Part shown: piece after piece, positions 1 to 7,200 of the stretch
Numbering within the stretch: position 1 is the first letter of the stretch
Layout: every line of letters begins with the position of its first letter
Source of the DNA: Candidatus Pacearchaeota archaeon
GTDB taxonomy: Archaea > Nanobdellota > Nanobdellia > Pacearchaeales > GW2011-AR1
Length of the DNA stretch: 7,986 nt
Direction: 5' to 3'
NCBI GenBank assembly: GCA_003693875.1
Contig: RFLO01000036.1
Span: 1 to 7,986, forward strand
Notes under the pieces: generated by a model
What the model was told of the DNA's origin: nothing
Database searches by the model: none
The model's input: the letters and a program-made list of their open reading frames with translations, nothing else
Position numbers and translations under genes: made by a program

Positions 1-166
1 CAAAACCGACAAGACCGTCCTCTACTAATTCCAAGATATCTTCCTTGTATCTTTCGGGGGCACGGTCTTCTCCGTTGTAGATCCCTTCTCTTTCGCTGGT
101 CCGAATAACCCCGGCTTCCTCACGTCGGCAGATTTCTCTTGGTGACCAATACTTAACTCTTTTCAT
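1..166 (-). CDS. N-terminal fragment of an unrecognised protein, cut by the left edge
   Basis: From an ATG at 164-166 the minus strand stays open for 55 codons to the window edge, so the C-terminus is missing. The visible protein starts MKRVKYWSPREICRREE and is rich in Arg, Glu and Asp, with no membrane segment or signal peptide, so it is probably cytoplasmic. I do not recognise a family. The ATG is 16 bases after the stop of the upstream 122-residue gene, with no obvious ribosome binding site and no clear TATA-like box between them, so co-transcription is likely. GC content counted over 1-166 is about 48%, visibly higher than the AT-rich genes around it. It could be a basic-acidic helical regulatory protein, but that is a guess. 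That it is coding rests on the open frame, the sensible start and the operon-like spacing. Confidence 0.6.
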   Translation of the reverse strand, partial: MKRVKYWSPREICRREEAGVIRTSEREGIYNGEDRAPERYKEDILELVEDGLVGF

Positions 167-182
167 TTTTGTAAAATTGTTT

Positions 183-551
183 TCAACTTTTTAAACCTTT
201 GTAAAAATCTAAAAATTTTTCTATTTCTTTTTTTGAGGTTACAACCCTGCCACTATCTGTGCAAAAATACCTCATTTCAAAAGCTTTTTTGTTTTCCTCA
301 GGATAGAAATCAATTGCGTATGACTCATTTGACCATTCGTTCTCTGGCAGAAGCACACTTACAACTCCAACAATATGGTGATTATAATTATTTGGAAATG
401 AACGAGATATCTCAAATATGCCCGCATGCGGATTTATTGAAAAACCCTCTTCGTTTACTTCTATGAATATTCTTTCCTCAATACCTTTGGCAATACGCCG
501 AATTTTTTCACCGAATTCCTGCGAGTCAAAGATATCCTCAATTTCTGCCAT
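183..551 (-). CDS. Hypothetical protein, 122 residues, soluble
   Basis: This is a complete open frame from ATG (549-551) to TGA (183-185). The protein starts MAEIEDIFDSQEFGEKIRRI and is acidic, with a helical-looking N-terminus (about 1-28), a central part that alternates like beta strands (about 29-98: 'RIFIEVNEEGFSI', 'HHIVGVVSVLLPEN', 'YAIDFYPEE') and a C-terminal helix rich in Lys and Glu (about 106-120). It has a single cysteine (C97), no signal peptide and no membrane segment. I do not recognise the family; the alpha-beta-alpha pattern suggests a small compact cytoplasmic domain. The start is supported by a TATA-like box at 576-583 on the same strand, about 28 bases upstream, consistent with a leaderless transcript. 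It shares a divergent intergenic region with the winged-helix/beta-propeller gene and precedes the edge-truncated gene by 16 bases. Function unknown. Confidence 0.75.
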   Translation of the reverse strand: MAEIEDIFDSQEFGEKIRRIAKGIEERIFIEVNEEGFSINPHAGIFEISRSFPNNYNHHIVGVVSVLLPENEWSNESYAIDFYPEENKKAFEMRYFCTDSGRVVTSKKEIEKFLDFYKGLKS

Positions 552-575
552 TCCACGCCATCTTGTGGGGCTTTC

Positions 576-583
576 TTTATAAA
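576..583 (-). promoter_or_regulatory. TATA-like box for the 122-residue gene
   Basis: TTTATAAA sits with its centre about 28 bases before the ATG at 551, reading on the minus strand. With archaeal TATA-to-start spacing of about 25 bases, transcription would begin within a few bases of the ATG, giving a leaderless mRNA. No purine-rich Shine-Dalgarno sequence precedes the ATG, which fits. Confidence 0.55.
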
Positions 584-640
584 TTTTTTCAGGATTGCGT
601 GCGTAACCTAACCTTTAATAAAAATTGAAGCTTAGCAATT

Positions 641-649
641 ATTTAAATA
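641..649 (+). promoter_or_regulatory. TATA-like box for the winged-helix/beta-propeller gene
   Basis: ATTTAAATA is centred about 26 bases before the ATG at 671, and the bases between are AT-rich with no Shine-Dalgarno site. This places the predicted transcription start at or next to the ATG. The region 552-670 also carries the minus-strand box at 576-583, so it is a divergent promoter. If the winged-helix protein regulates itself, its operator would be expected here, but I see no strong palindrome. Confidence 0.6.
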
Positions 650-670
650 CCTAAAAATCATTTCGTTTTT

Positions 671-3067
671 ATGGTGAAAGATTTTGATATTATTGACCTT
701 GATGATGAGAAAACAAAGAAATTTGCTGAAGCTGTTAAGAATCCGACTTCCAAAAAAATATTGGCACTTTTAAGAAAGGGGGCTTACTCGCAAAAGGATA
801 TTTCAAAAAAATTAGGAATTCCGATGCCAACTGTTCATTACAGTCTTGAGCGTCTTATTAGTTCCGGTCTTGTAGAGGTTGCAGATTATTATTGGAGTCC
901 GAAAGGAAATAAAGTTTACCTTTATCGTGCATCAAAAAAGGTGATGGTCTTTACTCCGGAAAAGTCTCCAAAGCTTATTGCGAATCTTAAAATGGTTCTT
1001 TCTGTTGCAGTTGTTTTAATAGCTGTGTTAGCTCTTGTTGCGATTTACCAGCCCTCAGAAAAAGGTGTTAGCAAAACCTCGCCAAATATTGGATTCCAAA
1101 GCAAATTTTCAAAACATGGAAGTTTGAAGAGATTTTCAAGTGAAAAAGAACTGCTTGATTCGATTTCAAAGTTGGGCGGGAATAGGTATTATGCCTCAGG
1201 TGGCCCGGCAGGCTCTCCAATAGCTTTAAGGGAAAGCGCAGAATCTGGGGCTATGGGATCTGGTTTGGATTTTTCAAAAACCAATGTTCAAGTAAAGGGC
1301 GTTGACGAAGCAGACTTTGTGAAAACTGACGGGAAGAATATTTTTGTTATAAGCAACGGGAAGCTAAAAATTGTTAAAGCACAGCCTCCAAGAGACGCCA
1401 AGATTCTATCAACAATTGATTTTGGAAAAAATTTTTACCCAGAAGAGCTTTTTATTGAGGGCGGGCGGCTTCTTGTTTTTGGGAGCCGTTATTTTGAAAA
1501 TATGGCAAGACTTCTTGACTCAAAAGGGCTTGGGGCTTTGCCAAGCAGCATATCGATAAATTCCGGCTCTTTTGTTTTTGTCAGGCTTTATGACATTAGC
1601 GACCCTGAAAATCCAAAGCTTTTAAAGGAAACCGAGTTTGAGGGGACTTATCTTGCTTCCAGAAAGGTGGACGGCTATGCCTATTTTGTTATCAATACGC
1701 CGGCACTTCTCCTTGAAAAGTCAAAGTGCAGAGATCTTGTCCCACTTTTCGCGGAAAAAAATTCAAATGTTGAAAAATCCGACTTAGCGCCTATTGGAAG
1801 ATGTACCGACATAGGCTATGTTTTGCCAGAACCTTCAAGTTCATTTATAACCTTTGCTTCAATTTCCTTAAACGATGAAAATGAAAAAGTTCAAAAGGAA
1901 ACAATTCTTGGGGACGCTAACGAGATTTATGCCTCAAAAAACAGTTTTTACATTGCCCAAACAAAGTATCCGGCATACCCTACTAATCCTCCGATGATGG
2001 CTGACTCACAAGACGAGAATCTTGGCCGCCCGGTTAAAATAAATGAAAGCTCAGCCGTTTTGGAAGGTCCGAAAACAATAGTTTCAAAGTTTAGTTTTAT
2101 TAAGGGAAAGATAAATTTTGTAGAAGCCGTAGAAATTGAAGGAAGTCTGCTAAACCAGTTTTCAATGGATGAGTTTGGTGGAAATTTTAGGATTGTGACG
2201 ACAGTATCAAAAGGAACTATTGGCAATGAAAAGATATCAAATAGGCTTTACGTTTTTGATGAGAACTTAAAGGAGCTTGGAAGGCTTGAAAATTTAGCAC
2301 CCGGTGAAATGCTTTACTCAGCAAGATTTATGGGAGAAAGGGCTTATCTTGTAACCTTTAAAGAAATTGACCCACTTTTTGTAATTGATTTAAGCAAGCC
2401 TGAAAGCCCCCGTGTTCTTGGAAGGCTAAAAATTCCGGGATTTTCAAATTACCTTCACCCAATTGATGATACACATATTATTGGAATTGGAAAGGAAGTT
2501 GATGAAAAAGTTGATGCAGACAAGGCGTCTGACAACGCTGTTTATTACACGGCAGTAAAGGGGCTTAAAATTTCAATTTTTGACGTTTCAGACGTATCAC
2601 ATCCAAAAGAGATGTTTAAAAAAGTTTATGGTGACAGGGGAACGGAGTCTATTGCTCTAACAGACCACAGGGCATTTCTCTTTGACAAGAAAAAAGAACT
2701 CTTGGTTCTTCCAATACAGATTGCAAAAATTGAAAAACAAAGGTCAGAATTTGGAGACTATGAAGTTATGAAAACCGCTTTTAACGGGGCATATGTTTTC
2801 AATATAAACTTGAAAGACGGAATAGTCCTTAAGGGAAATGTCAGTCATTCTAATTTGAAGAACCGGGAATTTTATGATTACGGGGAATCAATTTTAAGGA
2901 GCCTTTACATTAATGATGTCCTTTACACAATATCGAATAGCTTTGTTCAGCTGAACAATCTTGAAAATCTTAAGCTGATTAAAAGAATCGAAATTTCAAA
3001 AGGCGAAAAAATGCTCTATGCCGGGGGCGGCCTTGTTGAATCAACTACGGTTTCTATGAAGCCCTAG
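671..3067 (+). CDS. Membrane-anchored winged-helix protein with extracytoplasmic C-terminal beta-propeller
   Basis: A complete 798-residue frame from ATG 671 to TAG 3065-3067. Residues about 15-90 form an ArsR-like winged helix: 'SKKILALLRKG', then 'SQKDISKKLGI' and recognition-helix-like 'PMPTVHYSLERLISSGLV', then a wing ending 'KVYLYRASKKVMVFTPE'. One hydrophobic helix follows at about 106-126 (from 'LKMVLSVAVV' to 'VAIY'). After a low-complexity linker (about 127-200) comes the signature 'TNVQVKGVDEADFVKTDGKN' (204-223), typical of the archaeal/bacterial secreted beta-propeller family PF09826/COG4880, with blade-like repeats to the C-terminus (for example 'LYDISDPENPKLL', 'VIDLSKPESPRVLG', 'IFDVSDVSHPKEM'). 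Only two cysteines occur, C353 and C378, both in the propeller part, a plausible disulfide. With the N-terminus inside and the propeller outside, it resembles a ToxR-like one-component sensor-regulator; this role is inferred. The leaderless start is supported by the TATA-like box at 641-649. The 3' end overlaps a convergent small frame by 14 bases. Confidence 0.93.
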   Translation: MVKDFDIIDLDDEKTKKFAEAVKNPTSKKILALLRKGAYSQKDISKKLGIPMPTVHYSLERLISSGLVEVADYYWSPKGNKVYLYRASKKVMVFTPEKSPKLIANLKMVLSVAVVLIAVLALVAIYQPSEKGVSKTSPNIGFQSKFSKHGSLKRFSSEKELLDSISKLGGNRYYASGGPAGSPIALRESAESGAMGSGLDFSKTNVQVKGVDEADFVKTDGKNIFVISNGKLKIVKAQPPRDAKILSTIDFGKNFYPEELFIEGGRLLVFGSRYFENMARLLDSKGLGALPSSISINSGSFVFVRLYDISDPENPKLLKETEFEGTYLASRKVDGYAYFVINTPALLLEKSKCRDLVPLFAEKNSNVEKSDLAPIGRCTDIGYVLPEPSSSFITFASISLNDENEKVQKETILGDANEIYASKNSFYIAQTKYPAYPTNPPMMADSQDENLGRPVKINESSAVLEGPKTIVSKFSFIKGKINFVEAVEIEGSLLNQFSMDEFGGNFRIVTTVSKGTIGNEKISNRLYVFDENLKELGRLENLAPGEMLYSARFMGERAYLVTFKEIDPLFVIDLSKPESPRVLGRLKIPGFSNYLHPIDDTHIIGIGKEVDEKVDADKASDNAVYYTAVKGLKISIFDVSDVSHPKEMFKKVYGDRGTESIALTDHRAFLFDKKKELLVLPIQIAKIEKQRSEFGDYEVMKTAFNGAYVFNINLKDGIVLKGNVSHSNLKNREFYDYGESILRSLYINDVLYTISNSFVQLNNLENLKLIKRIEISKGEKMLYAGGGLVESTTVSMKP

Positions 3068-3251
3068 TTGTAACACCTTCATCATCTTCCCTACTTCCCG
3101 GGCGCAAGAATATTTCGCGAACACTTTCTGGCGGGGCATCTTCTTCTATAAACCACTCGGAAGATTCCTCTTCTTGGGTTGCCTCGGCAATACTTTCAGG
3201 TACTTTTTTTTCCGAAAAAAAATTATCAGGATGCTCATCATCTTTTTTCAT
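3054..3251 (-). CDS. Small acidic hypothetical protein, 65 residues
   Basis: An open frame from ATG (3249-3251) to TAG (3054-3056). The ATG overlaps the stop of the upstream endonuclease gene as ATGA, a pattern typical of translational coupling, and the frame fills the gap between two convergent genes, overlapping the end of the beta-propeller gene by 14 bases. The protein has 20 Asp/Glu and 8 Lys/Arg in 65 residues, no hydrophobic segment and probably little fixed structure. It carries a weak internal similarity, 'VPESIAEAT' (17-25) and 'PPESVREIF' (40-48). I recognise no family. A TTTTTTTTCCGAAAAAAAA element lies inside it (3204-3222) and could instead be a terminator for the convergent genes, in which case the frame may be fortuitous. 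The low complexity and short length keep confidence moderate. Confidence 0.5.
   Translation of the reverse strand: MKKDDEHPDNFFSEKKVPESIAEATQEEESSEWFIEEDAPPESVREIFLRPGSREDDEGVTTRAS
3204..3222. terminator. Possible bidirectional oligo-T terminator, T8-CCG-A8
   Basis: Eight T, CCG, then eight A. Read on either strand it gives a run of eight T, the main signal of intrinsic termination in archaea. It lies about 137 bases after the stop of the beta-propeller gene (plus) and about 26 bases after the stop of the endonuclease gene (minus), between the two convergent genes. It also lies inside the small 65-residue frame, where it encodes Phe-Phe-Ser-Glu-Lys-Lys, so it may simply be coding sequence. 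Confidence 0.35.
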
Positions 3252-4003
3252 TTTAACTCTAAAAGAATCGGGCAGTGGTCTGAACCAAAAATATTACTTA
3301 AAATTTCTGATTTGACTACTCTTTTTTTTAAGTCTTTACTTACGATAAAATAGTCAATTCGCCAGCCAATTCCCTTTTCTCTTGCACGGAAGCGATAAGA
3401 CCACCAAGTGTATTGTCCCGGATTTTTGTTAAACATGCGGAATGTATCAATCCAGCCGTTTTTTAAAAAGCGGTCAATCCATTCTCTTTCAAGGGGAGAA
3501 AATCCGGCGTTATTTTCGTTTGCTTTTGGGTTTTTTAAGTCGATTTCCTTGTGTGCGACATTGAAGTCTCCTGTGATTATTACTCCTTTTTTTCTTCTTA
3601 ATTTCTCAGCAAACTCTTCAAGTTTCTTATTGAATTCAATCTTGAACTTAATCCTTGCAAGTTCTGGCTGTGCATTTGGAAAATATGCGTTTATGAGGAA
3701 AAATTCTGGGAACTCCAAGGTGAGAACCCTTCCCTCACAATCAAATTTTTCCTCTCCTATTCCTTCCATTACTGATAGGGGTTTTATTCGAGAAATTGTT
3801 GTAACTCCGCTGTAACCTTTTTTTTCAGCGATGGCGTGGTAGGATTCATAGCCTTCGGTTACTAAAATTTCAGGCATTTTGTCTTTAGTTGCTTTCATTT
3901 CCTGAAGGCAGTAGATATCGGCTTTAAATTCCTTGAAGAATTTAGAATCTTCTTTTTTTAAGAGAGCATTGATTCCGTTTACATTCCATGAAACAATTTT
4001 CAT
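3248..4003 (-). CDS. xthA: Exonuclease III-family AP endonuclease
   Basis: Encodes a 251-residue protein of the exonuclease III/APE1 family, which cleaves DNA 5' of abasic sites in base excision repair in the cytoplasm and often also has 3'-5' exonuclease and 3'-phosphodiesterase activity. The full set of catalytic motifs is visible: 'MKIVSWNVNGI' with N7; 'CLQEMKA' with metal-binding E35; 'INAYFPNA' with Y107; 'ITGDFNVAH' with D146 and N148; 'WRIDYFIVS' with D217; and 'GSDHCPILLEL' with D242 and H243. 'AGFSPLEREW' (166-175) and 'YTWWSYRFRAREKGIGWRID' (198-217) are also characteristic, and the length is normal. I chose the ATG at 4001-4003 because the family begins exactly at MKIVSWN; an in-frame TTG at 4016-4018 would add five residues with no family support. 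A TATA-like box at 4024-4031 fits a leaderless start at this ATG. The stop overlaps the start of the downstream 65-residue frame. It looks intact and functional. Confidence 0.96.
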   Translation of the reverse strand: MKIVSWNVNGINALLKKEDSKFFKEFKADIYCLQEMKATKDKMPEILVTEGYESYHAIAEKKGYSGVTTISRIKPLSVMEGIGEEKFDCEGRVLTLEFPEFFLINAYFPNAQPELARIKFKIEFNKKLEEFAEKLRRKKGVIITGDFNVAHKEIDLKNPKANENNAGFSPLEREWIDRFLKNGWIDTFRMFNKNPGQYTWWSYRFRAREKGIGWRIDYFIVSKDLKKRVVKSEILSNIFGSDHCPILLELK

Positions 4004-4023
4004 TACTATTCCAAACAAATTAA

Positions 4024-4031
4024 TTTTATAA
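4024..4031 (-). promoter_or_regulatory. TATA-like box for the AP endonuclease gene
   Basis: Reading on the minus strand the sequence is TTATAAAA, centred about 25 bases before the ATG at 4003. This spacing predicts transcription starting at the ATG and argues for that ATG over the TTG at 4018, which would lie only about 10 bases from the box. Confidence 0.6.
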
Positions 4032-4133
4032 GTTTATTGTAAAATCAAACAGCAAGTCTAATACGATTTGTTAAAGCTTAAATGCCAGATTTAGTTTGCT
4101 GGAAGATGGGGGTATCGTGATAAATTGAGAACA

Positions 4134-4212
4134 ATGCTTAGGCCATTTTTAATTGCAATTGAATTTTCTTATCTGATTGAGAAATATTTAAAAACTTTTG
4201 ATTCCTAAGCAT
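4134..4212. repeat. 9-bp inverted repeat flanking the promoter of the large surface-protein gene
   Basis: ATGCTTAGG at 4134-4142 and its exact reverse complement CCTAAGCAT at 4204-4212 are separated by 61 bases. The right arm ends four bases before the ATG at 4216, and the TATA-like box lies between the arms. The 8-mer ATTGAGAA also occurs twice here (4124-4131 and 4176-4183). The arms could be distant operator half-sites, or chance in AT-rich DNA. The rest of the intergenic stretch 4004-4215 holds only the two TATA-like boxes and no convincing RNA gene or small frame. Confidence 0.35.
4182..4194 (+). promoter_or_regulatory. TATA-like box for the large surface-protein gene
   Basis: AAATATTTAAAAA is the most AT-rich element upstream of the ATG at 4216, with the TTTAAAAA core centred about 26 bases before it. 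Transcription would begin at or just before the ATG. No Shine-Dalgarno site is visible in the few bases before the start. Confidence 0.6.
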
Positions 4213-4215
4213 CAT

Positions 4216-7200
4216 ATGAAATTAAAGAGGAGTGTTTCATATTTTTTAGTTATTGTTTTAACACTTTTTCTTGCAAATTTTTTCTCGGTTCAACTGACTG
4301 GATATTCTGTTTTTCATCCGATAAAAAGCATTTTTTTTCAGGGAGGGGCTTTGGGTCCTCAGGCAAATGTTAATTACTATGAAAACTTTGATTTAAGAGC
4401 TCTTGGTTCGGCAGATTTGGGCACCCATAAGACGCAAAATGATTTTTCATGGAGGGTTGTTAAGGGTTCATTTGATGTAGAAAATGTTTCAGGTTATGTA
4501 GTTCTTAAGACAACCTTGAAAAACGACACTAAATCAAGCATTATAGTTACAAATGAGAAAAACCTTTATGAATTCAATATGAGTTTTTTGACCGGGACAA
4601 CTTGGTCACTTCCAGCCGCGGCTTATTTTTATTACCAAAATCAAAGTAATTACTATATTTTTGTTTATGGGGGAGCCTATGATAGTGATGTTTCTTATCT
4701 TGTTAATTGTGGAACAAGTTGTCGCAAGGGCTCACTATATCGGGTGTTAAATGGAAAGGTAACCCTTATTGGGTACGATCCTCTTTTAAAAGTTGCTCAC
4801 AACGATGGTGATCCGAGCAAAGGTTATGCAAACTTTACTGTAAGAGCTGCCTTCAAGCAAGATGGCCTGCACTTCCTTATCTCTAAGAAAGAAAACTCCT
4901 CTGGAAGCATAGTTACTGAATCTTACGAATTTGTTGATAACGCACCCCCATTTAAGGACGGAAGCTTTGGTTTTGGCTCGAAGGGTGGGAAGTGGAGTAG
5001 CGCATACCTTGATGATGTTTTTGTGAGTGCAATAGCGCCTCCTGCTGGAGAGTGCATCGATGGGCGAAAGAAATGGTGTCCGAAAGTGTATGGGGTTTGT
5101 AGGGGGACGACTATTACCTGTACAAATGGAAAATGGCCGGTGTGCAACGATTCGATGTATCTTTTACACAACCCAGAATATGAACAGACAGAAACGAAAT
5201 GCGACGGTCTTGACAACGATTGTGACTTTCAAATAGATGAAGAGTGGGTTTGTATTGATAAAAATCGTCCCTCTTTTGATGGCTGGCGAGTTATACCAAT
5301 TCGATGGAAATCTGAATTTGATTTGGGACTTTTAGGGGGGGAAACTGAGCAGATAGCGCACGGGTTTGCAAGGTGTCAGTCTAATCCGAAAATAATTTAT
5401 TTTAATCAAGATGTTGCTGGCCTCTGGAAAAGTGTAGATGGGGGGCATAGTTGGCAGAAAACAGAGGGTTTCGGCCTGGTTATTCCATTTGGCCAGTCAA
5501 TTGAAGTGGACCCTGAAGACTGCAATGTTGTTTACAGTTTTTACGACAATGTATACAACTATCTTGCTGCATCAGCAGAAGGCCTGTACAGGTCAACAGA
5601 TCGGGGGGCGCATTGGGAAAGAGTCTTGGCTGTTCCAACAGGATATCTTGGGGGGAAAAGCAGAATTTACAAGCACAATATCGCTTATGACCCTACATCA
5701 ATAAAGCCGGGAGTTGGAGCTTTTAGGTGGTATGCCGTAGTTCAAGGAGATGGTGATATTTATCGTTCTGAAAATAGGGGGACGACTTGGAGTAAGATAT
5801 ATTCTTTAAACGATATATTCAATGAGTCTTTTAATATTTCAAGCCAGGGCGACTTTAACAGAAGGTGGCCACCAGAGAATATGTTTGATGGTGATATGAA
5901 TTCTGGTTCGGTTCTTTCCCCAATAAATGGATTTAAGGTAATTATTAATTTCTTTTCTCCAAAAGATATTGATAAAATTGAACTTTACCAAAGTGATTAT
6001 AAGTCGTCTTTTGATATTGCCAAAGGTATTCTTATTGAGTTTGACAATGGAGCTCCAATAGCTTACAATCTTTCAAAACTTCCAGGTATACAGCAAAATG
6101 TAACAATTAACCGTCAACAAGTAAGGCAAATGAATATTACAATTACTTCGGTTTATGAAAGTTCAAATCAATCAGTTGACTGGGGAGGTTTTAGGGAAAT
6201 AATCCTTTTTGGCAATGGGAAAAAGCTACTCATTGACAGGCCGCGTCTTATTTCTGAGATGGAAATAGATCCAATAAATGGCTCAAAAATTTATGTTTCA
6301 ACAGAGCTTGGTTTGTTTTGTAGCAAGGACGGTGCGAAAACATTTGCTAAATGTGGCAATTTTCCGGACGGTGAAGTGAGTTCAATTGAGATAAATCAAA
6401 AAAATCCAAATATAATCTATGCAGTATTAAAAGGTAAGGGACTTTATGTATCTTATGATGAAGCAAAAACTTTCTCGCTTTTAAGGAGCGGGCTAACAGA
6501 AAAAGTATTTTTGAATCCTTCATTTCCAGACAGAATCTATCTTATATTTAGGGACCGAAATATAGAAGTGTCACAAGATGGAGGTAAGACCTGGATAACC
6601 CAAATTCCAATATTAGATCACACGGGTTCGCTTTTTCCCCCAGGTAATTGGAAAAAAACAATTTCCTATGGTTCAACAGGTGTTGTTCCAAATCCAAAAG
6701 ACCCTGATGAAGCGGTAGTCTTTTCTCATGCAGCAGTCTACAAAACAATAGATGGTGGAAGAACATTTAGAATGAGCTCCACTCTTTTTACCGGCTTTGC
6801 TCCAAGCTGGTGGATGGATACAATAGCCTTTGATCCACTTAATAAAAACAGATTCATGACCTTTGATAATGATGTAGGTCCGGTTTTCACGAATACAACA
6901 GCAGATTATTTTGAGGTGCGAAGTTATCCGGTATGGACATGGTTGAGAAAAGATATTTCATGGACAGGGGCTTATTCTGGAGATTTTCAGCCAGTAAAGG
7001 GTTCTAACACAATAGTTGCTTCTGTTGGGGACTATTGGAGAACCCAGCTTATGAGGACCACTAACGCTGGAAAGAATTGGACTCTTGTTACAACAGGTCC
7101 CGGAAATCTGTCACGAAATCTTTTTGTAGCTTTTCACAGGCAAAAGCCAAACATTGTTTATGCTGGAGGGAGAATATCTTACGATGCAGGAGCTACTTTT

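Noticed and set aside
233..466. 77-codon open frame on the plus strand
   Set aside because: It lies wholly antisense to the 122-residue gene, has no promoter-like signal, and its protein looks like a random shadow translation.
1371..1559. Open frame on the plus strand in another frame of the propeller gene
   Set aside because: Fully inside the well-supported 798-residue gene, with no independent start signal or recognisable protein.
3408..3815. 135-codon plus-strand open frame
   Set aside because: Antisense to the AP endonuclease, whose catalytic motifs prove the minus-strand reading.
4001..4018. Upstream TTG start for the AP endonuclease, adding five residues
   Set aside because: The protein family starts at MKIVSWN, and the TATA-like box at 4024-4031 is too close to 4018 but correctly spaced from the ATG at 4003.
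4082..4120. Twelve-residue open frame in the intergenic region
   Set aside because: Too short to support, and no ribosome binding site or conserved feature is visible.
4117..4176. Possible C/D-box guide RNA (GTGATAA at 4117-4123 and CTGA at 4173-4176)
   Set aside because: The box C-like sequence lacks the second GA needed for the kink-turn, no convincing internal C'/D' pair is visible, and the D box abuts the promoter of the next gene.
4923..5216. 97-codon minus-strand frame opposite the surface-protein gene
   Set aside because: Antisense to the MopE-like module and preceding sandwich domain; no independent evidence.
5438..5704. 88-codon plus-strand frame within the surface-protein gene
   Set aside because: It lies in another frame of the long continuous coding sequence, which shows Asp-box repeats in the correct frame.
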